The notes under the pieces: model-generated | Database searches by the model: none | Told to the model about the DNA's origin: nothing | The model's input: only the letters and a program-made list of their open reading frames with translations | Shown: in pieces, positions 45,540 through 57,042 of the stretch | How the letters are laid out: the number at the start of each line of letters is the position of its first letter | How positions within the stretch are numbered: position 1 is the first letter of the stretch | Made by a program: the position numbers and the translations under genes | Assembly: GCA_025175895.1 (NCBI GenBank) | Contig: JAKLTH010000238.1 | Coordinates: 3,348,001 to 3,412,000, forward strand | DNA length: 64,000 bases | From: Wurfbainia villosa | Taxonomy: Eukaryota > Streptophyta > Magnoliopsida > Zingiberales > Zingiberaceae | Reading direction: 5' to 3'

Positions 45540-47025
45540 GATTATTACAATGCAAGAAGAGCTAGCTCAATTTACTAGGAACGAAGTTTAAGAATTAGTA
45601 CCACCACCTAAAGATAAATCAATTATTGGAACAAAGTGGATCTTCCGAAACAAACTTGATGACAAAGGTGAAGTAATTAGAAACAAAGCGAGATTAGTCG
45701 CGAAAGGGTTTAGTCAAGTAGAAGGGTTAGATTACGATGAAACCTATGCCTCCATAGCTAGATTAGAATCCATCTAAATGTTGTTGGCATACGTTGCACA
45801 TCGAGAATTTAAATTATTTCAAATTGATGTCAAGTCAGCATTTTTGAATGGACTTATTAAAGAAGAAGTGTACGTTAGTCAACCCCCAAGATTCGAAAGC
45901 TTAGACAAACTTAACCATGTCTTTAAACTCAAGAAAGCTTTATATGGACTAAAACAAGCTCCTAGAGCTTGGTATGAGAGGTTTTCTGTATACCTTAAGT
46001 CTAAAGCGTTTAGCCAAGGCTTAGTTGACCCAACTCTTTTCGTAAAATCCATAGGCAAAGAAATTTTTATAGCCCAAATCTACGTATATGACATAATATT
46101 TGGAACCACTAATTCGATCCTACTAAACGAGTTCATTTCACTCATGAAAAGTGAATTTGAAATGAACTTAGTAAGAGAATTAAATTTCTTTCTAGGATTA
46201 CAAATTAAACAAACTAAGGAAGTAATCTATTTACATCAACAAAAATATGCTAAGGAATTAATTAACCGATTCGGAATGCAAAATGCTAAAATCATTAATA
46301 CACTCATGACAACAAATGTTAATATAAGAGAAGATGTAGACAAAAAACCTATTAACCTAAAATACTATAGGAATGCAATAGAAAGTCTCCTTTACTTAAC
46401 TGCAAGTCGACACGACATACTATTCGCAGTAAGTATGTGCGTAAGGTTTCAAACCTGTGCTAAGGAGTCTCACCTAACATTAGTTAAGCATATCCTTAGA
46501 TATCTAAAGGGCACGCTAAGCGTACGTATTTGGTATCCTAAATCTACCGAGTTCGAACTAATCGGCTACTCCAACTCCGACTATGCCGGTAATAAACTCG
46601 ATAAAAAGAGAACAAGTGGTTGCTGTCAAATTCTCAGCTCGAGTCTAGTGAGTTGGTGCAATATGAAGCAACACTGTGTTGCCTTATCTACCACCGAAGC
46701 CGAATACGTCGCAATGGATGAGTGTGTGACTCAGCTTCTTTGGATGAAGCACACTCTCCAAGACTTTAACCTAAACTTCAATAATATTAAAACTTACATA
46801 GATAATATTAGCTCAATCAAATTAACCAAGAATCTCATATGTCACTCTAGGACCAAACATATAGAGGTCAAACACCACTTTATTCAAAAACATGTAGCTA
46901 ACAGAACCATACAATTCGAATACGTGGAATCCAAGTCGAACCTAGTCGACCTTTTTACCAAGCCTCTACCCAAAGTCGAATTTAGTCTACTAAGACGAAA
47001 ATTGGGCATGTGCGTAATAGAATAG
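45540..47025 (+). pseudogene. Copia reverse transcriptase and RNase H, catalytic residues lost
   Basis: A 415-codon open stretch from 45778 is preceded in the same order by the reverse transcriptase start (GTKWIFRNKLDDKGEVIRNK, about 45640). It has FKLFQIDVKSAFLNG with the first catalytic Asp, and LYGLKQAPRAWYE. The second active-site motif reads YVYD at 46081 in place of YVDD (TAT at 46087). RNase H follows: GYSNSDYAG (Asn at 46573 where Asp is expected), STTEAEYVA, SRTKHIEVKHHF, and the end LLRRKLGMCVIE. The long open frame is therefore not evidence of activity. Confidence 0.9.
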
Positions 47026-47953
47026 GATTTACAACTTTTATATATATATATATATATATACTCTATTATTTACTTTTCATATTAATGAAACTAGCTTAGG
47101 ATTTACCCTAGATACCATGTACCTATACATTTAAGAAGGCAACACATCTCATAACACATAGGACTAATGTGTTTGTGTACTTAGCCATGTAGATGAGTAT
47201 GAGATGTTAGGACCTCACTCCTGGTTCCAAATATAGATCTAGTGCATCGACATGAACCACGGAGTATAATTACATAAATTAACCAACTCTAATCAAGACT
47301 TGTTGACTATTCCATATCAATCAAGTCAAATAGAGTTGAACATACAAATAGATGAGCTTATGTTTAAATTACTATTTTTAAAATTTATTTGGAACATGCT
47401 TGGACTTAAAACTAAATTCAAAAACTATATTTTTCAAAAAACCCCACTCTTTTCGATTTGTGACAAAAGGGGGAGAAAAGTCCAAAGTTAAGGGATCAAT
47501 TTTTTAATTTTTTTTTTATAACTTAACTTATTACATCTTAATGGCTCAAGTTAAGTAAATGCTTACTTAATTTACCTTTTAAAACTTAACCTTTAAATTG
47601 AAAAAGGGGAGAAAGGCCAAGGTTAAGAAATCAAAAATTAGTTTTTAATTACTTAAACTTATTTAAACATTAAGGTAATTGTTAAGTAATTTCGATTACT
47701 TAAACTCGTCTTAAAGTAGCAAACATCAAGGGGGAGGGTTAAGACATCTTTTTCAAGTACTCACCCTCGGTCAAGGGAGAGAATTTCTCAAGGGGGAGCA
47801 CTTTAAAAAGAGTTTTTCTCATACTCAACTTATGAAGTCAAGTATACTCTTTAAGATTTTATATTCATACTTCATAATAGTCATTTCACTTAATACATTC
47901 AATTTATTTCCTTAACTTTATGTAGATTTGTCATAGATCAAAAAGGGAGAGAT
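47026..47953 (+). other. Sirevirus 3' untranslated region with repeated polypurine tracts
   Basis: Purine runs aaaagggggagaaaag (47465), aaaaaggggagaaagg (47601), aagggggaggg (47728), aagggggag (47790) and aaaaagggagagat next to the LTR (47940). Multiple such tracts before the 3' LTR are described for Sireviruses. A TA microsatellite lies at about 47038-47062. No env-like frame was found. Confidence 0.8.
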
Positions 47954-49029
47954 TGTTGGTGCAGTAGACACCTAAGTCGAACCTAAATTTTGATTATAGA
48001 AAAAAATATAAAGTTAAGCTCATATTATTATCTCACAAGCTGAATCAAGTGTACAGAAATGCTAAGCTAAAGGTCAGTGACACTCGAAGGGAACCGTGAT
48101 AGTCGGGCGACACCAGGAGGACTTCGGAGGGAGCCGAAGAAATCAGGTGGAGACCGGAAGCAAAGCTTCAAAGATAAAGGTTGAGGTAAGCTCGTGTGAG
48201 TGAGTGTAAGTGAGGTCATGTCCTCCGTACGGGGGCATCCTTAGGCGACGATCCAACTAAGACATCCCATGAAAGGTCTATGTCGAGATCGGACGGTAAG
48301 TGGCCGTCAAACTCACTTATATATGTTTCATTTTCAAGCTAACTTTCCAATGCAGTCGAAAACCCTAGCTAGCAGTCGACTGATGGTCATCAGTTCGACT
48401 GATAAGGGTGGTAGTCGATTGTTGTTCAAATTCCAGTCTCGAAGAGAGTCAAAACTTCACCCCCTTATCTTAGAGTGAGGTGACCTTTGATGATAAGGAT
48501 TGAGCTCAACATTTAGGGTTCTCAAAGGCTATAAAAGAAGGGTCATTCTTCACCATTTCATCAATCCCAAGTGCTCTCAATTGCTCCCGCAACGTCGCTA
48601 CTCTACGACGATCCCACGACGACGAAGCGATGCCAAAACGACGACAATCTGGGCTCAAATTCCATCTCTTAGGTCGTCGGTAAAAGCTTTACTTTAAGTT
48701 CATTTCAAATTTTGTAAACTTTATTTTTATCAGAGCTTTAATCGCAACGAGGAGAGGAGGAGTGCCCCTCTACCTCGAGTCATTGTTATTTCTTGTACTC
48801 GTTTACTCCTACCTTCAATGAGAAGTATTTTAGTGATTTGTCCTTCGTACATAGTATATGACCGTTAGGACCTTGGATTAGCAGTCGGAAGACTGTAAAC
48901 TAAATAAAATTGCATTTGTCTTATTTACTTTCCGCTGCACTTTACTCTTATCGCTTATCGAATCGACGAATGAACGAAGAATTTATTTTGCGCTATTCTC
49001 CTCCCCCTAGCGCTCATATCGATCCAACA
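47954..49029 (+). repeat. 3' LTR of the Sirevirus-type element (1076 bp)
   Basis: Same ends as the 5' LTR. It lacks part of the agtcgact repeat block and carries scattered substitutions. Confidence 0.9.
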
Positions 49030-49904
49030 ATTAGAACGGATCAAGGCGATTTAAAGGTCTAGAATAGCAAAGCCGATCCAAATGACTAAGACTTCGAATG
49101 GTTGCAGTCTTGATAAATGCAAATGTGGCATGAATCTGAGCGATCGAAAGATATAAGGGTGACTGGTTGGACACATTATAGAACTCTTATGGGGAGTAAG
49201 CACTGAGGAATGCCATATAAGTTTTCATATGACTGAAAGTACTTTCAGTCCATCGAAAGGTGGATAAATATTGAACAACGGGATGCTGATAACCATATAA
49301 AAAGAGCACGACATACAACTCAGTTCTGCACCGATCATTCAATACTCTCAAGTCCTAGTGCTCTCTCTAATCGTCCGAGTTGTCTTCAGCATCTTCAGTT
49401 CTCCATTCCGTATATTTAATTTTAAATTGTCTTATTTTGTTTGTTAGTATTTGGACTGCACTTAATTTCATATCTTATATACAAATATTAAGAGGTTTCT
49501 TTACTTATAAAAAAATTAGATAATCCTATTCACCCCATTAACATTATCTCTGTAAAAGATTAAAATCTATCAATTTAACAGTTCTTATCGATTTGTTCCA
49601 TGATCATTATGAGAGAGATAAATTACGGAGGATTTTATGGATCTTGACGTGATGACCAAGATACATAAGGATCATCTAAATCTAGAAAAAGATTTTAAAT
49701 CTCCTCCGAATCGATTCATATCATTTATACAAACACCGTCATATTTTAACCACCATATCATTCCCATAAATACAACCGTAGAATTGTGATAAGACCTAGC
49801 CGTAAAATGCCAGCTAAGCTAGATGTGAAATCCCTCTTTAGCCTAGCAAGCAATTAAATAAGGACACAGGAAGTCGAACAATGGAGATAAAGCTTATTTT
49901 TTTT
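49030..49904. other. Host DNA right of the Sirevirus, LTR-like
   Basis: catataaaaagagcacg near 49294 followed by pyrimidine-rich sequence and gataatcctattcacccc near 49518 resembles the end of an old Sirevirus-type LTR. This would be the target into which the younger element inserted. No coding frame. Confidence 0.4.
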
Positions 49905-50015
49905 AAATGAGTGCACAAGTTGGTAGTTTTGAAATTAGGATGGTGATCTACATATTTGAAAAACTTAGACACGTGGTTCAATAAATTGCGAAAGTTACTT
50001 AGATATGTATATGCT
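49905..50015 (+). repeat. Right arm of a distant inverted repeat
   Basis: Matches the reverse complement of 38650-38765 at moderate identity (gttggtagttttgaaatta, then gaaaaacttagacacgtgg). Confidence 0.45.
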
Positions 50016-51264
50016 TAAGGTAAATGTATTTTTCTAAAACTGAAATTACACAGTTAATTGTATAGCTATAGAATCTTAATTGTCTACGTAATTTATTTTC
50101 ATCTTAGACTAGTGAAATTTCCAATAATTGTTTACATATAAAATATTATTTGTGCAATTAGACCCTAAAAAAATTGACCAATGTTGATGTTTTGATGGTT
50201 AATTAAAACTAGTATGTCGGTAACTTACATTATTAAGGGGAGACTATTAATGCAATCATATTTTGACAATATAATTGAAGTTAGTTTAAATTATATTGAT
50301 GTGCTAAGTAAGCTAAGGTTAACTAGATACTTAATATTAAATAAAATTTAAGTAGATCAAATTGATTATATATTTGACAATGGAAATCCAACAAGGAGAC
50401 AATAAGGGTCCAATAAGGTGTTGTTTAGGGAAATCCCACGAGTGAATTGGCATGCGGAAAGTTCAATAGGAAATTAGCAAGCTAAAAGTCTAACGGAGAG
50501 TTAGACAAGTAAAAATTTTAATAGACGTTGAACATGAAAATCGAGGCAAGTCAATGGATGAAAAGACTAAATGTTTGGCAAGTGATAAAGTTTAAGTAAA
50601 TCAAGATAACTATATGCATAACAAGTGGTGAAATTCTAGCAAGTTGAGGTTAATTTAATGTTGAGCAAGAGATGAAATCTAATAAGTCAAGAATAATTAG
50701 ATGCTAAATAATATAAAATTCAAAGAAATAGCCTCTGGGCAAATAAAAATCTTGGAGGGTCAAGATTGACATGAGACTAAGTTGATAGGACTAAAATAAC
50801 AATAAAAAGAGATGAATATTGTTATTTAATAATTGAGCTGATAATGAATTATTTAAATACAACAGAATCAAGTGCAGTGGAAAATAATATAAGCAAAGTA
50901 AAGTGCAATGGAAAGCAAGTCAACACAGTAAAATACAAGACAATAAATTTAACGTGGTACAATTTCTCTCCAAGTTTCTATTCCATAGTCTATGATTCAT
51001 CAGATGGATCAATCGAAATTCAAACCACTACAATGGTAGAATGAAAACATATGTAAAGCAATGTTAATATCTATTCTGACATAATGCACATAAAAGAAAA
51101 GAATAAAAATGTCGAATGATGGCAATATCCCTAGTGCTAAGTGGTAAAATGCACATCACAAGAGCTCTGTACAAAATATAGTCCTTTATTCTTAGTCTAG
51201 TAGAACTAAAGTTATTCATAATAAGGGTCTTTTCCGCTCCAAAAAAAAAATAAGTATAGATAGT
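50016..51264. other. AT-rich intergenic DNA with degenerate repeats
   Basis: From about 50250 to 50780 loosely repeated phrases such as aaaagtctaacggagagtt and agcaagctaaaagtc suggest an eroded LTR. Nothing else can be supported; the open frame at 50844 has no motif. Confidence 0.3.
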
Positions 51265-51272
51265 GTCTAAAG

Positions 51273-51850
51273 TAGGCATGCTTAACGGATCGGTTCGATC
51301 CGAAACCGAGTCAGAATCGACACGTTAGATTCGGAACCCGAACCATTTCTGAAACTGCTCCAAACCCATTGAGTTTTGTTGCACGAATCGGTACCGGAAC
51401 CAATTCTAAGTTTTGTTGGACGAACCGGAACTGATCGGTTTCGACTCCGATTTCGATTCAGATTCGAACCGAATTCGATTTAGATCCGGATTAGATCCAA
51501 TTTTAAAAAAAAATTATCATTGGTTGCCAACGGCAACCGTTGGCAGAGCCATGGCTAATCTCATATTCACTATTATTTCAATTTTTAATGGCTACACTAT
51601 TTAAACATCATCTATAGTACCAATTATCGAATCTCAAAATCGATCCAGAATCGATTCTAACCGATCTGGGATCAGTGCACCCACTACCAGTTTGGATAGT
51701 GGATTGAATTGATTCCAAGGTTTTTAACCTTGGAACCAGAACCAATTTGAAACCGATCTAAACCGGTTCCATTCGATTCCGAAGCTAATGGATTCGGAAT
51801 CGATTAGAACCGAATCGGAACCAGATCCGAGGATTCGTTAAGCATGCCTA
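51273..51850. mobile_element. hAT-type MITE (578 bp)
   Basis: Terminal inverted repeats TAGGCATGCTTAACGGATC and GATTCGTTAAGCATGCCTA are flanked by identical 8-base duplications GTCTAAAG (51265-51272 and 51851-51858). An 8-base duplication is diagnostic of hAT-type insertion. The interior is rich in cggaaccgattc-like palindromic phrases and does not code for a transposase. Confidence 0.92.
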
Positions 51851-51858
51851 GTCTAAAG

Positions 51859-51859
<1 letters not shown>

Positions 51860-51912
<53 letters not shown>
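51860..51912. repeat. (AT)n microsatellite
   Basis: About 26 uninterrupted AT dinucleotides immediately right of the MITE target duplication. Confidence 0.95.
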
Positions 51913-51914
<2 letters not shown>

Positions 51915-52900
51915 TCACACCTGACAATGCATATACATAGTCATATCTGCGTACCCTACGCACAACCATGACCCTAGTATGACTTGAGTGGCACGACATG
52001 ACAATTATCCTAACTCCAGCTACCACTACTCTCGAGTGACCGAATGGGTGGTATGAGCAAGTAGCTAGCCGTCAAAGAGCTATATGCTACACCACGAGAG
52101 TCCCTGTTGTTGGCCGCTCCAACTGTCACTATCCATGAGTGGTCGAGCACCGCACACATGACAACTGCACACATCTCCAACTACCACCGTCTATAGTGGT
52201 CAAGTGCGCAACTCCAACTACCATCATCAACAGTGGCCAAGTAACGCAACTCCAAACCACCATCTACAGTGGCCGAGTGCGGCACAACAAATGATCTGCA
52301 CTCAACCCTGCTACCACTACCCCGAGTGGATGGGGAGGCAGAATGACTGGCGACCCGTCTCAGCCACAAGGGAGACCCAGTCAACAATATGCATGTAATG
52401 TAATGATGCATAACTCCACACACATAATATACACAACACTCTCTCTATCACACAAAGAGACATAACCACTGACGGTCAACCATGCTTGGACCTCCAGTCC
52501 GTAAACAACTCACTATCAACAACCCGCACAACCATACATGGACACATGATCCATAATGAATATACAACCACGTTAGGACCTCCGATCCATAGCGACACAT
52601 TATCGATAACCCACACAACCACACACAAATACATGATCCCTAATGGATACACAACGTAAAGGAATAAGATACAATAATCAACTATGCAATTACAACATCA
52701 CTCACCCCCAGGTGATTTATCCTGATGACACAACTCAAGTCTACAACCGCACTCAGCCATATACACATAGTTAAGCAACTATAGGTCCACATACCATAGC
52801 ATCGGTAATTCATAACAATGATGAATGAAATATAGCAACAACAACAGTGTATCTCAAAGTGCAAAGACTAAATATCAAGCACCGAATAACAGGAGTGGAC
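51913..52900 (-). mobile_element. Tekay-like LTR fragment, minus strand
   Basis: Equivalent, in reverse, to the palindrome-array part of the family LTR (compare 55500-55080 and 4380-3905): ccactactctcgagtgacc, ccatgagtggtcgag and ctatagtggtcaagtgcg. It ends at about 52900, where plus-strand Tekay interior begins, so the two pieces were joined by rearrangement or nested insertion. Confidence 0.75.
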
Positions 52901-53430
52901 AGGGTTACGTGCTGGAATAGAAGTGAGAGCATATTACGATGGATTTCGTTCGGAGATTATCCAGAATTCGAAAAGGATATGATACGATTTGGGTGATCGT
53001 TGAGTGATTAACCAAGTTTACTCATTTTTTACCGATATGTAGGAGGGATTCGTTGGATCGCTTGATAGATTTATAGTGCAAGGAGATTTCCAATTTCCTA
53101 GAGTATCTTTGAGTATCATATCTGATAGTGATTCAAGATTCACTTTACGATTCTGGCAAAGTCTGCAACAAACCATGGATATAGAGCTCCACTCTGATAT
53201 AGTTATTTACCTTTTGATAGATGATCAACATAAAAGTACTATTCATACTTTAGAAGGTGTATTGAGAGTATATGTGATAGATTTTAGAGACTATGTGAGA
53301 GCTGAAAATTAATATCCAAGTTCAATATCCCCACTTAGTTACTTGAGGTGTGTGATTTTCTCAATGTAACATTGCTTACTCGTACTTGAGTAGGAAATTT
53401 GAGAACCAAATTTTTATTAGTGTGGGAGAA
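52901..53430 (+). pseudogene. Tekay-like integrase remnant
   Basis: Broken frames give IWVIVE, THFLPI, RRDSLDRLIDLY and the region around the second catalytic Asp, all with stops, as at 33490 and 745-1100. The purine tract tgtgggagaa at 53421-53430 precedes the LTR. Confidence 0.75.
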
Positions 53431-55560
53431 TATAAAATACGACACCAAAATAATAATAAAATATCACTTGTTAATGAAGAAATTGACTTATAGAATTTTT
53501 CAAGGATTTTTACAAATTTTTCTGGATTTAAATGAAGTTGTTATGATATTATATGAAGAAAGATTAAATAGGCTTTGAGGAAGCCTGTTTGGATTATCAA
53601 TTATTGGGAAGTTAATAAGTGTTATTAACCTAAGTATACTCTTCCCTCGTTCTCCCGTATCCTCTTCTCCTCACCCATCGTCGTCGCTCTCTTCTTGCCG
53701 TGGGATCTACTCGTGCGATCCGAGTTTAGCGATGTCGTTCGCCTCGATCGTCGGTATTGTTGTCGCCGTCGCCCTTGGCGACCTCGTGCTTCACTCGACA
53801 CCATCGCCACGCCAGAGGTCTTCACGATCGTCATCGCATCGATCCTTGTTGCGGCTGATCTACTAGCTTCTCCTCACCACCATAGCGATTCTTCTCTTCC
53901 TTGTGCTCTCACTCGCTGTCACTTGCTCCTTGGTAGGATCTTCACCGCGAGCAGCCTCATCGGCCACAAGCAGCTTCATCGGTCATGAGCAGCAACATCG
54001 AGAGCAGCCTTTCTGCCATCTGTCTTCTATTCTCTCCATGGTGGCGATTTCTGAGCTCCGAAACCCAAGGTCATCATCGTTGCTCCTTATCATAGTTTCA
54101 CTGCTTACTGGTGTTTGGGTGTGATCCGTCGATCACCTCAGCTACTTGTCACCTCGTCGCTATTGGATCGAAAGAGGAGAGTGATGTTGCTGTTATTGTC
54201 GACGGAGAAGAAGTAATGTTGCAGATTTGATTTGAGTTAATTAATTGGGATAGAGATTAATTCTAATTACTTCCAAGTTAATCAGTGATAACAGAGGGTT
54301 GGATCAATCCGATGGATATTGTACTGATGGGTTCAGATAGGATTCCCATAAGCGGATCAAGAAGCTGGGTGAATAAATCAATGTTAGGTAAGCTTGGGTT
54401 TGGATTGTTATGGATGTGATGTTGGATCTATAGTTAGTTTGGTTATTGGATTTACTGATTAACAGTTGATTTAAGGAGTTTATTTAGTAGAGATCTTATT
54501 GATGGATTTATGTGAATATTTGATTAGGATAATTGGACACATAGTTAATGCCGAAGCGATTTAGAAATTGATTTATGTTTTATGTTCTTTTTTGCAGGAC
54601 TTTGATTCAGGATTGTCTTTTGGATGTGAATATTGTTTTGGATAGTCGTCATATCGTGTGAGTAATTCTTTTCTTTAGTTCAGTAAATCGATGATCTTAG
54701 TACATGAGCTTTATTATGATGATAGTATCATTACCTTGACTTCACTCTTATTATTCCTGTGCTTGATACTTAGCCATTGAAGATGCTCTATTCGTTATCT
54801 ATACAGTCTCATTTCTTCACTGTTGTTGAATATATATATTATATTTGGTTGATATATATAGATGTTGCATAAGTACATGTTGAGTGCAGTTGTGGTTTTG
54901 GATTAAGTCATCATGTTATATCACTGGGGGTAGGTGATGGTTCTATAGATTTGTTTGTCTTATCATATTATCTTGCATTGTGTCTTCTGTCGGTTATGTC
55001 TTCTGTGTTTGGTTGAGTGGATTGTCGGTAGAGTTTTGTATACGGACTGGAGGTCCTAATATAGTTGTCTGTCTGTTGTATATGACTCTGTGAGATAGAG
55101 AGCATGTTGTGGGTTTGTGTTTGGAGTTGTGCATCATCGCATTACATGCATGTTGTCGACTTGGTCTCCCTTGTGGTTGAGAGAATCGTTGGTCATTACT
55201 GCCTCCTCGACCACTCGGGGTAGTGGTTGCTGGAGTTGAGTGCAGCTTATCTGTTGTGCCGCACTCGCCCACTGTGCGATAGTGATAGTTGGAGTTGCGT
55301 GTAGTTCTCCTGTCGTGCAGCACTCAACCACTCATAGGTAGTGGTAGTTGGAGTTTCGTGCAGTTCTCCTGTCGTGCAACACTCAACCACTCATAGATAG
55401 TGATAGTTGGAGTGGCTAGCAATAGAGACTCTTGTTGTGTAGCTTGTAGCTACTTACGCATACCGCCCATTCGGCCACTCGAGAGTAGTGATAGTTGGAA
55501 TTGGAAAAGTTGTCATGTCGTGCCACCTAGACCACACGGGGTCGTGGCAAAGAGTTGAGA
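53431..55560 (+). mobile_element. Tekay-like LTR, left 2.1 kb
   Basis: It starts TATAAAATACG (the family has TGTAAAATAC) after the purine tract and follows the same plan as the LTR at 1899: AT-rich start, GC-rich leader-like part at 53640-54050, and palindrome array at 55080-55520. It breaks off near ccacacggggtcgtggcaa, about 1 kb before the expected end. The part 54126-54523 recurs at 18452-18860. Confidence 0.8.
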
Positions 55561-56509
55561 GCTTGAAGAGTCAGGATATTACAGGAGTCGGGATCATAAA
55601 AGAGGTGGGGCCTTGAGGAGTTAGAAGTGGAAGAGATAGATTGACGAAAGTCAATTATGCGCAGGTCGACGAAAACAATCACAAACTAAAAGGGTGTTGT
55701 GGCTGAAGGCATCCATTACTCCAAGAGACGCAATGTAACTGCTGGAGATCCATAAATAGGGAATTAGATGAACAGAAGTAAGCTCTATGTGCTTTTCAAA
55801 AGTCCAATATTCTTTCCACTTCATTTTTCTTCTCCTATCTGACATCGGATTGTAAACTTTATGGTAAACTTTATTAAATATTACATTTTAGATTAAATAA
55901 ATAAATTGAATTGTCGGATAAAAAATGAAAATGTGAAATTTAAATTGAATTGGGTCAAATTTAAATCCATCATGGAGATAAGAATTACATCAGTTCAAAT
56001 CAGAATTAATTTGAATATAATTTGTTCAAGTTATAGCCGAACTAGTTCACGAGTTAAATCGATTCAGTCGGTTTAAAATGAATTAAGATATTTTTGGAAT
56101 AACTTTATCTTCTCTTTTTTTCCTTATACATTGCTAAATATTTATATTATTCAACTCTTTATTTTATAGTACATTTTATAGGATTAGTAAAAAAATTTGA
56201 TCACACATTGAAAGGAGGATCAGTTAAAATAGCAGTAAGATATTGTAAGGATGTTTTTTTTTAAGCTCGATTTAGGTCATCAAAATCAAAATCTCAGGTA
56301 TGTGATTCACTTGTAGCTCATACTGTACATATTAAAAAGGTTCGATAAACTATTGACCCTAACAAAGACACCAATATGCTTAGTTTTCTTATTGGACTAA
56401 TATTTTTTTTATATAATCCAGATATTCAAATATTCGATACGATTAAGTTCTGGAGGTGGAAGGGCCGATCCCTTGGAAGCTCTGACTGGATACCAGAATA
56501 AATCAGAAA
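55561..56509. other. Unassigned intergenic DNA
   Basis: No open frame, repeat family or RNA gene recognised; AT-rich after 55850. Confidence 0.3.
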
Positions 56510-57042
56510 GTGCATATGACAGGAAGCCTAATAACCCAGCGTCCTAAGATTTATCACTACAATGTAGAAAAATCTTTGCAGTGCTCCGTAGCTAGGAGAT
56601 CAAATACTAGATGTTTGAATGACTATAAAATTTCTTTATCAATGCATCGTAATCCGATGTGCGCAAAAGATGAGAGTTGCAGAGATGAGGATGTTAAGAT
56701 GGATGTGCGGACATACGAGGATGGACAGAATAAGAAATGAGAGCATTAGAGAAAAAGTTAGTGTTGCATCTATTGAAGGAAAGCTCCGAGAGATACATTT
56801 AAGATGGTATGGACATGTACTTAGACGGCCAATAAATGCTCCAGTTAGGCGATGTGAAACGATGTCAAATATACACATCAAACGAGGAAGAGGAAGACCA
56901 AAAAAGACTGGGTTAGCAACAATAAAACAAGATAAAATTTATTTAAATATAGATGATGATATAGTAGGGGATAGAATCCAATGGCATAGAAGGATCCATA
57001 TAGCCGACCCCACCTAGTGGGATAAGGCTTTGTTGTTGTTGT
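56510..57042 (+). pseudogene. 3' end of an RTE-type LINE
   Basis: The frame from 56661 to 57017 reads MRVAEMRMLRWMCGHTRMDR, LRWYGHVLRRP, RGRGRPKKT and IQWHRRIHIADPT, the familiar C-terminal end of plant RTE retrotransposon proteins. It is followed by a TTG microsatellite (57030-57042), the usual 3' tail. Only the last part is present, as expected from 5' truncation during target-primed reverse transcription. The sequence before 56660 is not clearly part of it. Confidence 0.85.

Larger units (their letters stand above)
40789..49029 (+). mobile_element. Complete but inactive Sirevirus-type Ty1/copia element (8.24 kb)
   Basis: Two LTRs (40789-41887 and 47954-49029) begin TGTTGGTGCAGTAGACA and end CCAACA. 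The primer site, gag with zinc knuckle, protease, integrase, reverse transcriptase and RNase H follow in copia order. Several purine tracts precede the 3' LTR, a Sirevirus trait. The flanking pentamers are tttag (40784-40788) and attag (49030-49034), a target duplication with one change. The LTRs differ by small indels and scattered substitutions, indicating an old insertion. Confidence 0.9.

Noticed and set aside
45778..47025. Functional reverse transcriptase gene
   Set aside because: The frame is long, but active-site Asp residues are missing and upstream domains carry stops.
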